From Alphaproteobacteria bacterium (lineage in GTDB: Bacteria > Pseudomonadota > Alphaproteobacteria > Caulobacterales > Caulobacteraceae), in assembly GCA_018820205.1 (NCBI GenBank), contig JAHJOK010000078.1, positions 1 to 64,000 on the forward strand: a stretch of 64,000 bases of DNA, read 5' to 3'. The translations under genes were made by a program, and so were the position numbers. Below the pieces are notes generated by a model. That model worked only from the letters and a program-made list of their open reading frames with translations, did no database searches and was not told the origin of the DNA. Shown one piece after another: positions 22,348 to 31,796 of the stretch. Position 1 is the first letter of the stretch. Every line of letters begins with the position of its first letter.

Positions 22348-23495
22348 CCGCCTCGGCCCTGACCCGACCGGGCGAGCGCGATCGCCTGCCGGTCAAGCTG
22401 AGCCAGATCGACTGGCGCTTCGCCGCCCTGTTGTGCGCGGTCGGCGGCATGGGCGGGGCGATGATGTATTCGGTCGCCGGCGGATCGTGGGAGCCGTGGG
22501 CGGCGAACCATGTGATCCGGTTCGGCGTCTGTCTGGTGCTGATGCTGGGTCTGTCGCTGGTGCCGCTGCGCCTGTGGTTCGGCGCCGCCTATCCCGTCTA
22601 TGCGCTGGCTTTGCTGCTGCTGGTGGCGGTGGAGGTGGCGGGGGACACCCGGATGGGGGCCACGCGCTGGCTGGAGATCGGCCCGATCAGCTTCCAGCCG
22701 TCCGAGATCATGAAGATCGGCGTCGTCCTGGCCCTGGCCCGGTACTATCACGCCGCATCGGCCAAGGACGCGCGGCTGAGCTGGAAGCTAATCTATCCGA
22801 TCGGGATCATCGCCGCGCCCTTTCTGCTGGTGGCGCACCAGCCGGATCTGGGCACGGCCATGCTGATCGGCCTGACCGGGGCGGCCATGATGTTCATCGC
22901 CGGCCTGGACTGGAAGGCGATCGCGGCCGTGGTGATTCCGGCGGCGGTGGCCGTTCCCTTCTATGTGATCTTCGGAATGCACGATTATCAGCGCAACCGG
23001 GTGCTGACCTTCCTGTCGCCCGAGAGCGATCCGTCGGGGACCGGCTATCACATCACCCAGTCCAAGATCGCCCTGGGGTCGGGCGGGCTGCTGGGCAAGG
23101 GGTTCGGCCTTGGCAGCCAGAGCCAGCTGGAGTTCCTGCCCGAGAAGCAGACCGATTTCGTCTTCGCGGCGGTGTCGGAGGAGTTCGGCTTCGTCGGCTC
23201 TTTCAGCATCCTGCTGTGCTACATCGCCATCATCCTGATCGCCCTGCGGATTGCATCGCTGTCGCACAGCCATTTCGGCCGCATGGCCTCGGCGGGCGTC
23301 ACGGCCACCTTCGCCCTCTATGTGCTGATCAACGGCGCCATGGTGATGGGGCTGGCGCCGGTCGTGGGCGTGCCCATGCCGCTGCTGAGTTATGGCGGCA
23401 CCGTCATGCTGACGGTGATGATCGGCTTCGGGCTGGTGATGTCGACCCGCGTCCACCGCTATGTCGAACTGCCCAAGGGCCATGGCCTGATCTAG
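22344..23495 (+). CDS. rodA: Rod shape-determining protein RodA (SEDS)
   Basis: ATRWLEIGPISFQPSEIMKIGVVLALARYY, VAHQPDLGTAMLI, PEKQTDFVFAAVSEEFGFVG. Confidence 0.96.
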   Translation: MTASALTRPGERDRLPVKLSQIDWRFAALLCAVGGMGGAMMYSVAGGSWEPWAANHVIRFGVCLVLMLGLSLVPLRLWFGAAYPVYALALLLLVAVEVAGDTRMGATRWLEIGPISFQPSEIMKIGVVLALARYYHAASAKDARLSWKLIYPIGIIAAPFLLVAHQPDLGTAMLIGLTGAAMMFIAGLDWKAIAAVVIPAAVAVPFYVIFGMHDYQRNRVLTFLSPESDPSGTGYHITQSKIALGSGGLLGKGFGLGSQSQLEFLPEKQTDFVFAAVSEEFGFVGSFSILLCYIAIILIALRIASLSHSHFGRMASAGVTATFALYVLINGAMVMGLAPVVGVPMPLLSYGGTVMLTVMIGFGLVMSTRVHRYVELPKGHGLI

Positions 23496-23504
23496 GCGTC
23501 CATC

Positions 23505-23951
23505 TCAGCCTGCCGCGACGCGGGCGGCCTTGACCTTCGACAGCAGGGCCTTGCGGCTCTTTTCGTGTTCCGACGCCAGTCGCGCGCGCGTCTTGTCCAG
23601 GGCGGCTTGCTGGTCGTCGATGGCCCGGAGCTGGTCGGCCTGTTCGACATCCAGCGCCTCGAGATCGGCTTCCAGCGTCTTCAGCTCGGCTTTCGCCCGG
23701 ACGTTGTCAGGGCGCGCCTTTCGCTTTTTCGCCTTGCCCACATCCACCGAGAGGCCGCGCGAGATGACCGCGCCGGGGGAGGCCAGGGCGGCGTCATGGT
23801 CGGGACCGTCGGAGAGTTCGTGCGCCAGGCCGGTGTTGAACAAATCCTGGTCCGCGCCCCAGGCCTTGAGCGCCTTGGGGCGAGAGCTCGCAGCCACCGT
23901 GAAGGCGTGGAACCCGTCAGACCACGAAAAGACCTTGAGCTTGGCCGCCAT
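23505..23951 (-). CDS. Conserved hypothetical protein, C-terminal coiled coil
   Basis: MAAKLKVFSWSDGFHAFTVAASSRPKALKAWG... with Lys/Ala/Glu-rich helical C-terminus. Confidence 0.6.
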   Translation of the reverse strand: MAAKLKVFSWSDGFHAFTVAASSRPKALKAWGADQDLFNTGLAHELSDGPDHDAALASPGAVISRGLSVDVGKAKKRKARPDNVRAKAELKTLEADLEALDVEQADQLRAIDDQQAALDKTRARLASEHEKSRKALLSKVKAARVAAG

Positions 23952-23987
23952 CCGCCGCTTACGCGCGGTCGTCGCCTGGGGTTCCGT

Positions 23988-24962
23988 TCAGAGCGTCGCC
24001 ACCCAATCCGTGGCGCGGATCAGGCTGTCGACGATGCCGGGTTCGGTCGAGGCGTGGCCGGCGTCGGGCACGATATCCAGCTTCGCCTCGGGGAAGGCCC
24101 GGTGCAGGGCCCAGGCGCTGGAGATCGGCGTGACCACGTCGAACCGTCCCTGGGCGATCCAGGTCGGGATGTGGCGGACCCGGCCGATATTGCGGATCAG
24201 CCAGTTTGATTCCGGGAAGAAGCCGCCGTTCATGAAATACCAGCATTCGATGCGGGCGAAGGCGATGGCGAAGGCGGGTTCGGCGAACTTGTCCGGACGG
24301 GCGGTCGGACCCTCGACGCTGACGGTTTCGCCTTCCCAGCTGGACCAGGCGACGGCGCAGCGTTCCTGTTCGGCGCGATCGTTACCGGTCAGCCGCTTGT
24401 AATAGGCCCCCATCAGGTCGTGACGCTCGTCCTCCGGGATCGGAGCGATGAATCGCTCCCATGCGTCCGGGAAGATCATCGAGGCGCCGTCCTGATAGAA
24501 CCACTGCAGTTCCTTGTGCGTCAGCAGGAAGATGCCGCGCAGGATCAGGGCCGTGACCCGCTCCGGATGGGTGATGGCGTAGGCCATCGACAGGGTCGAA
24601 CCCCAGGAGCCGCCGAACACCGCCCAGCCGTCGATGCCGCACCGTTCACGCAGCCGCTCGATGTCGTCGATCAGGGTCCAGGTGGTGTTGTCCTCCAGCG
24701 AGGCGTTCGGCCGCGACCGGCCGCATCCGCGCTGATCGAACAGGACGATGCGATAGACCTTGGGATCGAAATAGCGCCGCATCCCCGGGTTGACCGCGCC
24801 GCCGGGTCCGCCGTGCAGCACCAGCACGGGCTTGCCCTGCGGATTGCCGCATTCCTCGTAGTAGATTTCGTGGACGCCGTCGGTCTGCATCCAGCCGGAC
24901 GCGAAGGGCTCGAGCTCGGGATACAGCTCGCGTCGGGGCGTCTCGGTCACGGGAAAGGCCAT
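23988..24962 (-). CDS. pip: Proline iminopeptidase (alpha/beta hydrolase)
   Basis: GKPVLVLHGGPGGAVNPGMRRYFDPKVYRIVLFDQRGCGRSRPNAS, GGSWGSTLSMAYA nucleophile elbow. Confidence 0.95.
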   Translation of the reverse strand: MAFPVTETPRRELYPELEPFASGWMQTDGVHEIYYEECGNPQGKPVLVLHGGPGGAVNPGMRRYFDPKVYRIVLFDQRGCGRSRPNASLEDNTTWTLIDDIERLRERCGIDGWAVFGGSWGSTLSMAYAITHPERVTALILRGIFLLTHKELQWFYQDGASMIFPDAWERFIAPIPEDERHDLMGAYYKRLTGNDRAEQERCAVAWSSWEGETVSVEGPTARPDKFAEPAFAIAFARIECWYFMNGGFFPESNWLIRNIGRVRHIPTWIAQGRFDVVTPISSAWALHRAFPEAKLDIVPDAGHASTEPGIVDSLIRATDWVATL

Positions 24963-24989
24963 TCGGTTGGTGGATCTTTCGATTAGAGG

Positions 24990-25361
24990 TCAGACGTTCA
25001 GCGACGGTGATCGCAGGGCCGCGAAGGCCAGCACGACCCAGCCGGCGATCATCAGCACGCCGCCGACAGGAGCGATGGCGCCCAGGGCGGGCAGGCTGAG
25101 CAGGCCCAGGAACGACAGGGCCAGACAGAAGATCAGGCCGCCGACACACGCCAGCCAACCCGCAATTCCGGCCAGACGACCGCCGGCGGGCCAGTTGGCG
25201 CAGATCAGGGCCAGCAGGGCGTGGGCCAGCTGATACGAGGCGCCGGTCGTCAGCAGGGTCTTGATCTGCGGACCCGCGCCGTGGGCGGCGAAGGCGCCGA
25301 CCGCGACGGCCATCGCGCCGTTGAAGGCCGCGAACACGGCGAGATGACGATTCAGCTTCAT
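24990..25361 (-). CDS. DUF423 family membrane protein
   Basis: FNGAMAVAVGAFAAHG, QLAHALLALICANW, GGLIFCLALSFLGL. Confidence 0.85.
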   Translation of the reverse strand: MKLNRHLAVFAAFNGAMAVAVGAFAAHGAGPQIKTLLTTGASYQLAHALLALICANWPAGGRLAGIAGWLACVGGLIFCLALSFLGLLSLPALGAIAPVGGVLMIAGWVVLAFAALRSPSLNV

Positions 25362-25411
25362 GCAACAGAACCTAGACCACGGATTCGCCTGCGTCTGCTA
25401 TCGGAAGCGCC

Positions 25412-26569
25412 ATGAATTCCGCCCGCCGCATGGCGCTTCAGTATGTGCTGCTGTTCGGCGCCACCGGGGTCAGCCTGCCGTTCGCCGGACTGTGGCTGAG
25501 CGGGCAGGGATTCTCGGGGGCGGAGATCGGCGTTCTGCTGGCCGCACCGATGCTGGCGCGTCTGATCACGGGTCCCGCGATCGCCGTCTGGGCCGACGGA
25601 TTTGGACGCAGGCGCTCGCCGATCGCCATCCTGGGGCTGGTCGCGGCCCTGGCCTATGCCGGAGCAGGCCTGACGCAGGGCGTGTGGACCCAGGGAACGC
25701 TGTGGTTCGTGGCGGCGACGGCCATGGCGGGGCTGATCCCCCTGACCGACGTCCTGACCCTAGCGATGGCGCGGCGGCACGGGTTCGATTTCGCCTGGCC
25801 CAGGGGATGCGGCTCCGCGGCCTTCGTCGCGGCCAATGTGGTGATGGGGGCGGTGCTGACGCGCGGTTCCGTCGACTGGATCATCGTCTGGATCGCCGCG
25901 GCGGGAGCCCTGATCGCCCTGACCGCCGCGACGCTTCTGCCCGCTGAAACTGTGACGGACGGTCCAAGGCTGGCGGGCCGGGAGCGGTTCGCGGGCATCA
26001 CCGGTCTGACCCGTGATCCGGTCTTCATGACCGCCATCCTGGCGATCGGTGCGGTGCAGGCGACGCACGGGTTCTATTACGGATTTTCGGCCATCGCCTG
26101 GAAGGCGCAAGGCGTCAGCGAGCGGGCGACGGGGCTGCTCTGGGCGGCGTCGGTGGTGGTCGAGATCGGGTTCATGTGGTGGGTCGAACCGTGGCGGCGG
26201 CGACGCGGGATCGGCGCCTGGCCGATCCTGATGCTGGGCGGAGCGGCGGCGGTGGTCCGCTGGACGGCGCTGGCCTTCGCGCCGCCGCTGTGGCTGCTGT
26301 GGCCGTTGCAGGCGCTGCACGCCCTGACGTTCGCGGCGACCTATCTGGCCGGGGTGCAGATCGTGGAGCGGCTGGCCCCGCCCGGCGGGCACACGGCGGC
26401 CCAGACGCTGAACTCGGTCATGGCGTCCGGCGTGCTGATCGGGCTGGCGACCCTGTCCGCCGGACCGCTGTACGACCAGGTCGGGGTGAGGGGCTATATG
26501 GCGATGACCGGTCTGGCTGCGCTCGGCCTGCTGCTGGGCTGGCGCTTGAGAGCGAAGGTCGAGGTCTAG
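25412..26569 (+). CDS. MFS transporter (HcaT/MFS_1-like)
   Basis: About 12 TM segments; GVSLPFAGLWLSGQGFSGAEIGVLLAAPMLARLITGPAIAVWADGFGRRR. Confidence 0.85.
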   Translation: MNSARRMALQYVLLFGATGVSLPFAGLWLSGQGFSGAEIGVLLAAPMLARLITGPAIAVWADGFGRRRSPIAILGLVAALAYAGAGLTQGVWTQGTLWFVAATAMAGLIPLTDVLTLAMARRHGFDFAWPRGCGSAAFVAANVVMGAVLTRGSVDWIIVWIAAAGALIALTAATLLPAETVTDGPRLAGRERFAGITGLTRDPVFMTAILAIGAVQATHGFYYGFSAIAWKAQGVSERATGLLWAASVVVEIGFMWWVEPWRRRRGIGAWPILMLGGAAAVVRWTALAFAPPLWLLWPLQALHALTFAATYLAGVQIVERLAPPGGHTAAQTLNSVMASGVLIGLATLSAGPLYDQVGVRGYMAMTGLAALGLLLGWRLRAKVEV

Positions 26570-27165
26570 GCGAGCCGGGCGCGGGGCAGGGGCGACAGGT
26601 GGCGGGCCATGGTCGCGGCGGCGGTCTGGACGCCCCGACGCAGGCTTTCGTTATCGAGCGAGGCCGGCGCCCGCAACAGGCCGACCGCCGCCACATCGGC
26701 GTCGTCGGGCAGGGCGGTCAGGACACGATACAGCAGATAGCTGCCGGCATCGTCCTCGCTGTCCGATGTCGCGTCGGCGTTGAGGCCGGCGTCGTTCAGG
26801 GCACGGACCATCTCGGCCACGGGCGCGGTCGCGCGCGCCATGGCGGGGCCTGTAACCGTCAGCTTTCCGCCGCCGGTCAGGGTGCGGTTTTCGGCTCGCA
26901 TCTGAATCCGGAAGGCGTCGCTGCGGCGGGTGCGGCCGACCAGCAAGACGGCGCGACAGTCCGTCTGGTTCAACTCGTCCCGGATGCGGTCGGCCAGAAC
27001 GGCGGGATCGTCGTGTCCCACCGGCAGCGTGCGGGCGCCGGCTGGATTCCAGGGCGCGCCGGCCGGATCATCCAGAGCCGCAAGGGCTGGATCATCGGCC
27101 TCGTAGACACAGACAAGGATCGCGGGTCTGCGGTCCGGCGCGTTCTCGGCGGGGGTTTCGAGCAT
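26566..27165 (-). CDS. Pyroglutamyl-peptidase I (C15)-like protein, predicted catalytically inactive
   Basis: AVLLVGRTRRSDAFRIQMRAEN resembles GxAxGRxxIxxErxAxN; AGLNADATSDSEDDAGSYLLY resembles the SxxAGTYxCN active-site region but lacks Cys. Confidence 0.5.
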   Translation of the reverse strand: MLETPAENAPDRRPAILVCVYEADDPALAALDDPAGAPWNPAGARTLPVGHDDPAVLADRIRDELNQTDCRAVLLVGRTRRSDAFRIQMRAENRTLTGGGKLTVTGPAMARATAPVAEMVRALNDAGLNADATSDSEDDAGSYLLYRVLTALPDDADVAAVGLLRAPASLDNESLRRGVQTAAATMARHLSPLPRARLA

Positions 27166-27278
27166 GGAACCTGCGTAGCGCGTGACAACGTCGTGACGGC
27201 GGGCGGACGGTGTCCGCAAGCGGACGATCAGGTCAAGTTAAAAGCGCTGGGTAACGACGTTCCATTCTCTTGCGTGAG

Positions 27279-29855
27279 TCAGGCGAGATCGCCCACCGCA
27301 GCGTCCAGCAACATGAAGGCGCGTCCCGGGTCGGTCGCAAGGGCCGACAGCACGGCGGCGGGGCCGTCCGACCTGGCCTGTTCACCCAGCCTGGCCGCGA
27401 AACCGCGCACATAGCGTTCGGCGTCGGTCCGCAGGTCCGGATCGCTCATCACCCGGCGCGAGACGCTGCGGACGGCGGCGGGAGCGACGCGGCGCACGAT
27501 CTGGCGGGCGCGATCGGGATCGCGTTCGGCAAAGGCGGAGGCGGCCTCCTCGACGCGGGACCGGGGCAGCAGGGCGTTGGGATCGACACCCATGCGGCGG
27601 ATCGCGGCCGTGATCCTGTCGGCCAGGGCGTCATCGACGACGGGCATGACCGGCGTGTCGAGGTCCATCGGCGCATCGCCGGGTCCGTCATCGACCAGAT
27701 CGCTCCAGTCCAGCCGTTCCTGGGCGGGGGGGGCGTTGCGCACGCCGGGATCGTCGGAGGCCGGCGCCAGGCGCAGCCGACCGCGCAGGCCGAAACCGCG
27801 CTCGCGTTCGGGTTCGGGAGCAGCAGGACGACGCGCCTCGCCGCCGGCGGGCGGCTGAACCGGATCCAGCGCGGGCTCGCGCCGTCGCAGCGGCGAAGCC
27901 GAGTCGCCGGACACCACGCCCATCAGGCGGACGGCCTCGGTCAGCATGTCGTAGTTGCGGCGCACCCGCTCCTGGAAGCCGACGTCCAGCGCCTCGGTGT
28001 CTTCGGCCGCCTTGCGGGATGCGGCGCCCAGCGCGGCCAGTCCCTCTTCGACGGTGGTCCGGACCGCTTCGGCGCGAGCGCGAGCCTCTTCGGGAAGGCG
28101 GGCGGCCCGGTCGTCCAGATCACCGATCGCCGCGTCGACCTCGGCCAGGGCCTGGGTCATGCGCTCCAGCGTAGTTTCCAGCTTGTCGACCGCGCGTTGG
28201 CCGGCCTCGTCCACCAGACTGACCGTCTCGCCCACGATCCTGCGGGCGCCGGCGACGCGGGCGTCGGCGGCCTCGTCAGCCTTCTGCGCGGCCTCGAACA
28301 GGGCCTCGCCGAGACGGTCGGCGCGAATCTGGGCCTGACCGGCGGCGCCGTCGGCCGCCAGACGGCTCTCCTCGGCCGTCGCCTTGAGGATGGCCAGGGC
28401 GCGGCGGGTCTCTTCGACCAGGGTGTCGCGCGCCTCGGCGGCCAGCGCCTCGAACCGGTCGAGCGACAGTTTGGTGGCGGTGTCGAAACCGTCGGCCTCG
28501 CGCTGGGACAGGTCAACCAGGGCGCGGAACTGGTCGCTGGCGGCCTCGACGAGGTCGCGCAGACCCTCGGTGGCCTTGGTCGAGGTGTCGCCCAGTTCGC
28601 CGGTGGCCGTGCGGGCGGCGGAAAGCTGTTCGGTCAACTGGGCGCGCTGGCTCTCGACCTGGGCCGAGAAATCCTCCTGATCCGTGCGCAGGGCGTAGGC
28701 GGCGGTGACCAGGGCGGCGCGCTGCTGGCCCAGGCCTTCTTCGACAGACTGGATCTGTTCGGCGACGCCGGAGCCGGCGTTTTCCAGCCGAAGCGTCTGA
28801 CGCGCCAGGTCGTCGGAGGCCAGTCTGGCGGCGTCCTGGGCCTCTCCGGCGGCGGCGGCCAGGTCGGCGGCGCGCGCGGCCAGGGCGGCCTCTGCCTCGC
28901 GCAACTGGGTCTGGGCCAGGTCGGACGCATCGACGATCAGCCGCGATTGACGCTCGACCGCGTCCAGGACGCCGGCGGCCTGACTGTCGAGCCGGCCGCC
29001 GAGGCTGGTCATCTCGTCGCGTTCCTTGCCCAATTGTTCCGCAAGCCGTCGCGCCGTGCGGCCTGCGGTCTCGGCGGCCTCGTTCAAACGGTCCGTTTCC
29101 TGTGACAGGGCCTCGCGCAGCATGGACATGTCATTGCGGGCGCGTTCGGCCGCCAGGGCGGCCTGATCGATATCGTTGCGCAAGGCCGAGAGGACGTGAC
29201 CGGTCTGCTGTGCGGCCAAGGCGGTCGGAGCGACCAGGGCCTCGGCCAGTTCGCGCGCGCGCCGGGTTTCGGCGGCCAGGCCGGCGCCCTGTCGTACGGC
29301 ATGGGCCAGCATGATCGCCAGACCGGCCGGAGCCAGGGCGATCAGGGCATAGAGAGCCAGCCGCAGCGGATCCGCCGCGACGTCGCCGGAGCCGATCTCA
29401 AAGGCGGCCCAGGAGGCGACGCCGCCGATCCACAGCGCCGCCGCCACGCCGCCGATCAGATAGGTGCGGCCGGATCCCGTCGATGTGGACGTCCGTGGCG
29501 GCGCAGGCAGGGCGGGAGCCGGCGGAGGTTCGTAGGCGGCGGGCGGCGCATCGGCGCTTTCGGTGAAGGCGATAGGCTTGGCCGGCAGGTCCATCTCCGG
29601 TTCGGGCCTCTCCGGCTCGAGCTCCCGTTTCGCGGCCGGCTGCGTTTTCTTCTCCGGCTCAGCCTCGGGTGCGGCCTCGGATTCGGTCTCTCGCTGCTGC
29701 TGTTCGAGCAGCCGACGGCGGCGGCGTTCGGACATGGGCCGTTCGGGCGGCGGCTCCGGCGCCTGTTCAGGCTGGTCGGCCGTCGGCGAGACTTCATCGA
29801 GCGGCGCCGGTTCGGGATCGGGCAAGTTCAGCGGCGGCCGTTGGCGGGACTTCAT
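27279..29855 (-). CDS. tipN: Large TM plus coiled-coil protein, probable TipN-type polarity factor
   Basis: 858 aa; acidic/proline-rich N-terminus, two TM segments (YLIGGVAAALWIGGVASWAAFEI, LALYALIALAPAGLAIMLAHAV), long coiled coil, C-terminal globular region; size and layout as in Caulobacter TipN. Confidence 0.6.
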   Translation of the reverse strand: MKSRQRPPLNLPDPEPAPLDEVSPTADQPEQAPEPPPERPMSERRRRRLLEQQQRETESEAAPEAEPEKKTQPAAKRELEPERPEPEMDLPAKPIAFTESADAPPAAYEPPPAPALPAPPRTSTSTGSGRTYLIGGVAAALWIGGVASWAAFEIGSGDVAADPLRLALYALIALAPAGLAIMLAHAVRQGAGLAAETRRARELAEALVAPTALAAQQTGHVLSALRNDIDQAALAAERARNDMSMLREALSQETDRLNEAAETAGRTARRLAEQLGKERDEMTSLGGRLDSQAAGVLDAVERQSRLIVDASDLAQTQLREAEAALAARAADLAAAAGEAQDAARLASDDLARQTLRLENAGSGVAEQIQSVEEGLGQQRAALVTAAYALRTDQEDFSAQVESQRAQLTEQLSAARTATGELGDTSTKATEGLRDLVEAASDQFRALVDLSQREADGFDTATKLSLDRFEALAAEARDTLVEETRRALAILKATAEESRLAADGAAGQAQIRADRLGEALFEAAQKADEAADARVAGARRIVGETVSLVDEAGQRAVDKLETTLERMTQALAEVDAAIGDLDDRAARLPEEARARAEAVRTTVEEGLAALGAASRKAAEDTEALDVGFQERVRRNYDMLTEAVRLMGVVSGDSASPLRRREPALDPVQPPAGGEARRPAAPEPERERGFGLRGRLRLAPASDDPGVRNAPPAQERLDWSDLVDDGPGDAPMDLDTPVMPVVDDALADRITAAIRRMGVDPNALLPRSRVEEAASAFAERDPDRARQIVRRVAPAAVRSVSRRVMSDPDLRTDAERYVRGFAARLGEQARSDGPAAVLSALATDPGRAFMLLDAAVGDLA

Positions 29856-30000
29856 GGGGCGGGAATCTCTGGTGGACTGACGCGCGACGCGAGCCGTGCG
29901 CGATCGGACCCTAGACCATTTTCACCATGGATCGACCGACTGCCGCGCCAAAAATAATCCTGATGCGGGAAAGTTGACCGATTTCGACTGTGTCGGTCGG

Positions 30001-30189
30001 TCAGCAGTCGCGCGGCCGATCGGCGACGATCAGGGCGGCGGGCGATGTCTGGGGGCAGTCGCTGACGCGATGAACCTCTCGATCCGGAGAGGCCGTGGAG
30101 CTCAGATCGACGCCGAACTGGGACAGGGCCGCCGCAGCGAGCAGGGCGATGAAGCCAGCCAGCAATTCGATCAGCGCCTGCACGGCCAT
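30001..30189 (-). CDS. Small single-TM hypothetical protein
   Basis: 62 aa MAVQALIELLAGFIALLAAAALSQFGVDLSSTASPDREVHRVSDC...; intergenic position, plausible TM. Confidence 0.4.
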   Translation of the reverse strand: MAVQALIELLAGFIALLAAAALSQFGVDLSSTASPDREVHRVSDCPQTSPAALIVADRPRDC

Positions 30190-30320
30190 CCTCCCCTTGG
30201 TTCCGGTGACGCTTATGAACGAATTCGGCGGACCGGACAATGCGCAGGCGCGGACGCCATTGACCGGCGTGTCGGGAGCGTGGAACGGGTTGTTCTTCGC
30301 CGTCAGCAGGAAGACCCGAC

Positions 30321-31796
30321 ATGGAGGACGCCGCCGAACGCCCCGTCCTGGATGCCGACGCCGTGCTGATACCGGGCGACACCTGCTGGCGGGTGGAGAA
30401 GGCCGGCCGCCTGACCGTCCTGATGGAGAACGAGGCCTATTTCGACGCGCTGCTGTCGGCCCTGTCGAAGGCGCGGCGTTCGGTGGTGGTGCTGGGCTGG
30501 CAGTTCGACCCCCGGACCCGGCTGGACCCGGAGACCCGCGCGGGCGACAAACAGGCGGAAATCGGCCACATGCTGCGCATGATGGTCAAGACGCGGCCGG
30601 ACCTGGACGTCCGCCTGCTGATCTGGAAATCACCGCTGCTGATCGCCGCGTCGCAGGGCTTCTATCCGCATCGGGCGCAAGGCTGGTTCCGAAAGCGGAT
30701 GGTGGAGTTTCGTCTCGACGCGCCTGGGCCGATCGGCGCCTGTCATCACCAGAAGGCGGTCATCATCGACGACAAGGTGGCGTTCTGCGGCGGCGGCGAC
30801 ATCTCGGTCGATCGCTGGGATTCGGCGGCCCACCGCGACGACGACCCGCTGCGCTGCCAGCCCTCGGGCCTCATTTCGCCGCCGCGCCACGAGACGATGT
30901 GCGTGATGGACGGCGCCGCCGCGCTGGCGCTGGGGGATCTGGCCCGGGAACGCTGGTTCAAGGCGACGTGGGAGCGGACCGTGCCGGAGGTGGTCGACAC
31001 CGATCCATGGCCGGACGGACTCGCGGTCGATTTCACCGACACGCCGGTCGCCATCGCCCGGACCGAGCCAGGCTTTGGCGGGCGTCACGAGGTCCGCGAG
31101 AACGAACGCCTGCACCTGGCCGCCATCCGCGCGGCCAAGCGTCTGATCTATATGGAGAACCAGTATTTCACTTCGCCGATCATCGCCAACGCCCTGGCGC
31201 GACGGCTGGAAGAGCCCGATGGGCCCGAGGTGGTTCTGGTCACGACGGGACGCAGTCCCAGCTGGTTCGACAGCATGACCATGGACACGGCGCGGGCAGA
31301 GGTTCTGTTCCGGCTGGAATCCTCGGACAAGCACAACAAATTCTTCGCCTTCAGCCCGAACACCCGGGGCGGAAACCGGATCATCGTCCACGCCAAGGTC
31401 ACGGTGGTGGACGACCGGCTGCTGCGCATCGGCTCGACGAACCTGAACAACCGGTCGCTGGGTTTCGACACCGAATGCGATGTGGCGGTCGCGCCCGAGA
31501 CGGCCGCCGGCCACGCGGCGATCCGCCGTTTCCGCCATCGGACGATCGGCCATTTCATCGGGGTCGCCGCGGATGATTTCGAGGCGGCCGAAGCCGTCAT
31601 GGGCTCCACCGGCGAAGCCATCCTGAAGTTCGATACAGGCCGAATGAGCGCCCTGGGCGCGACGCCGCCCTCGATGATCCAGCGGACCATCGCGGAGTTC
31701 CAGCTGGGCGATCCGACCCGGCCGTCCGACGCCTGGCGACCCTGGCGGCGGCGCAACCGCTCGCAGCGGCCGCAGCAACCTCAAGCGCCGGGCTGA
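30321..31796 (+). CDS. Phospholipase D family protein
   Basis: Two HKD motifs: HHQKAVIIDDKVAFCGGGD and HAKVTVVDDRLLRIGSTNLNNRS. Confidence 0.92.
   Translation: MEDAAERPVLDADAVLIPGDTCWRVEKAGRLTVLMENEAYFDALLSALSKARRSVVVLGWQFDPRTRLDPETRAGDKQAEIGHMLRMMVKTRPDLDVRLLIWKSPLLIAASQGFYPHRAQGWFRKRMVEFRLDAPGPIGACHHQKAVIIDDKVAFCGGGDISVDRWDSAAHRDDDPLRCQPSGLISPPRHETMCVMDGAAALALGDLARERWFKATWERTVPEVVDTDPWPDGLAVDFTDTPVAIARTEPGFGGRHEVRENERLHLAAIRAAKRLIYMENQYFTSPIIANALARRLEEPDGPEVVLVTTGRSPSWFDSMTMDTARAEVLFRLESSDKHNKFFAFSPNTRGGNRIIVHAKVTVVDDRLLRIGSTNLNNRSLGFDTECDVAVAPETAAGHAAIRRFRHRTIGHFIGVAADDFEAAEAVMGSTGEAILKFDTGRMSALGATPPSMIQRTIAEFQLGDPTRPSDAWRPWRRRNRSQRPQQPQAPG

Noticed and set aside
27270-29105. 611-aa plus-strand ORF opposite tipN
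   Set aside because: Gln/Gly/Arg-rich shadow of a coiled-coil gene, no recognisable domain.
29925-30010. GACCGAC/GTCGGTC inverted repeat upstream of tipN
   Set aside because: Arms far apart with several overlapping partial matches; could be chance in GC-rich sequence.
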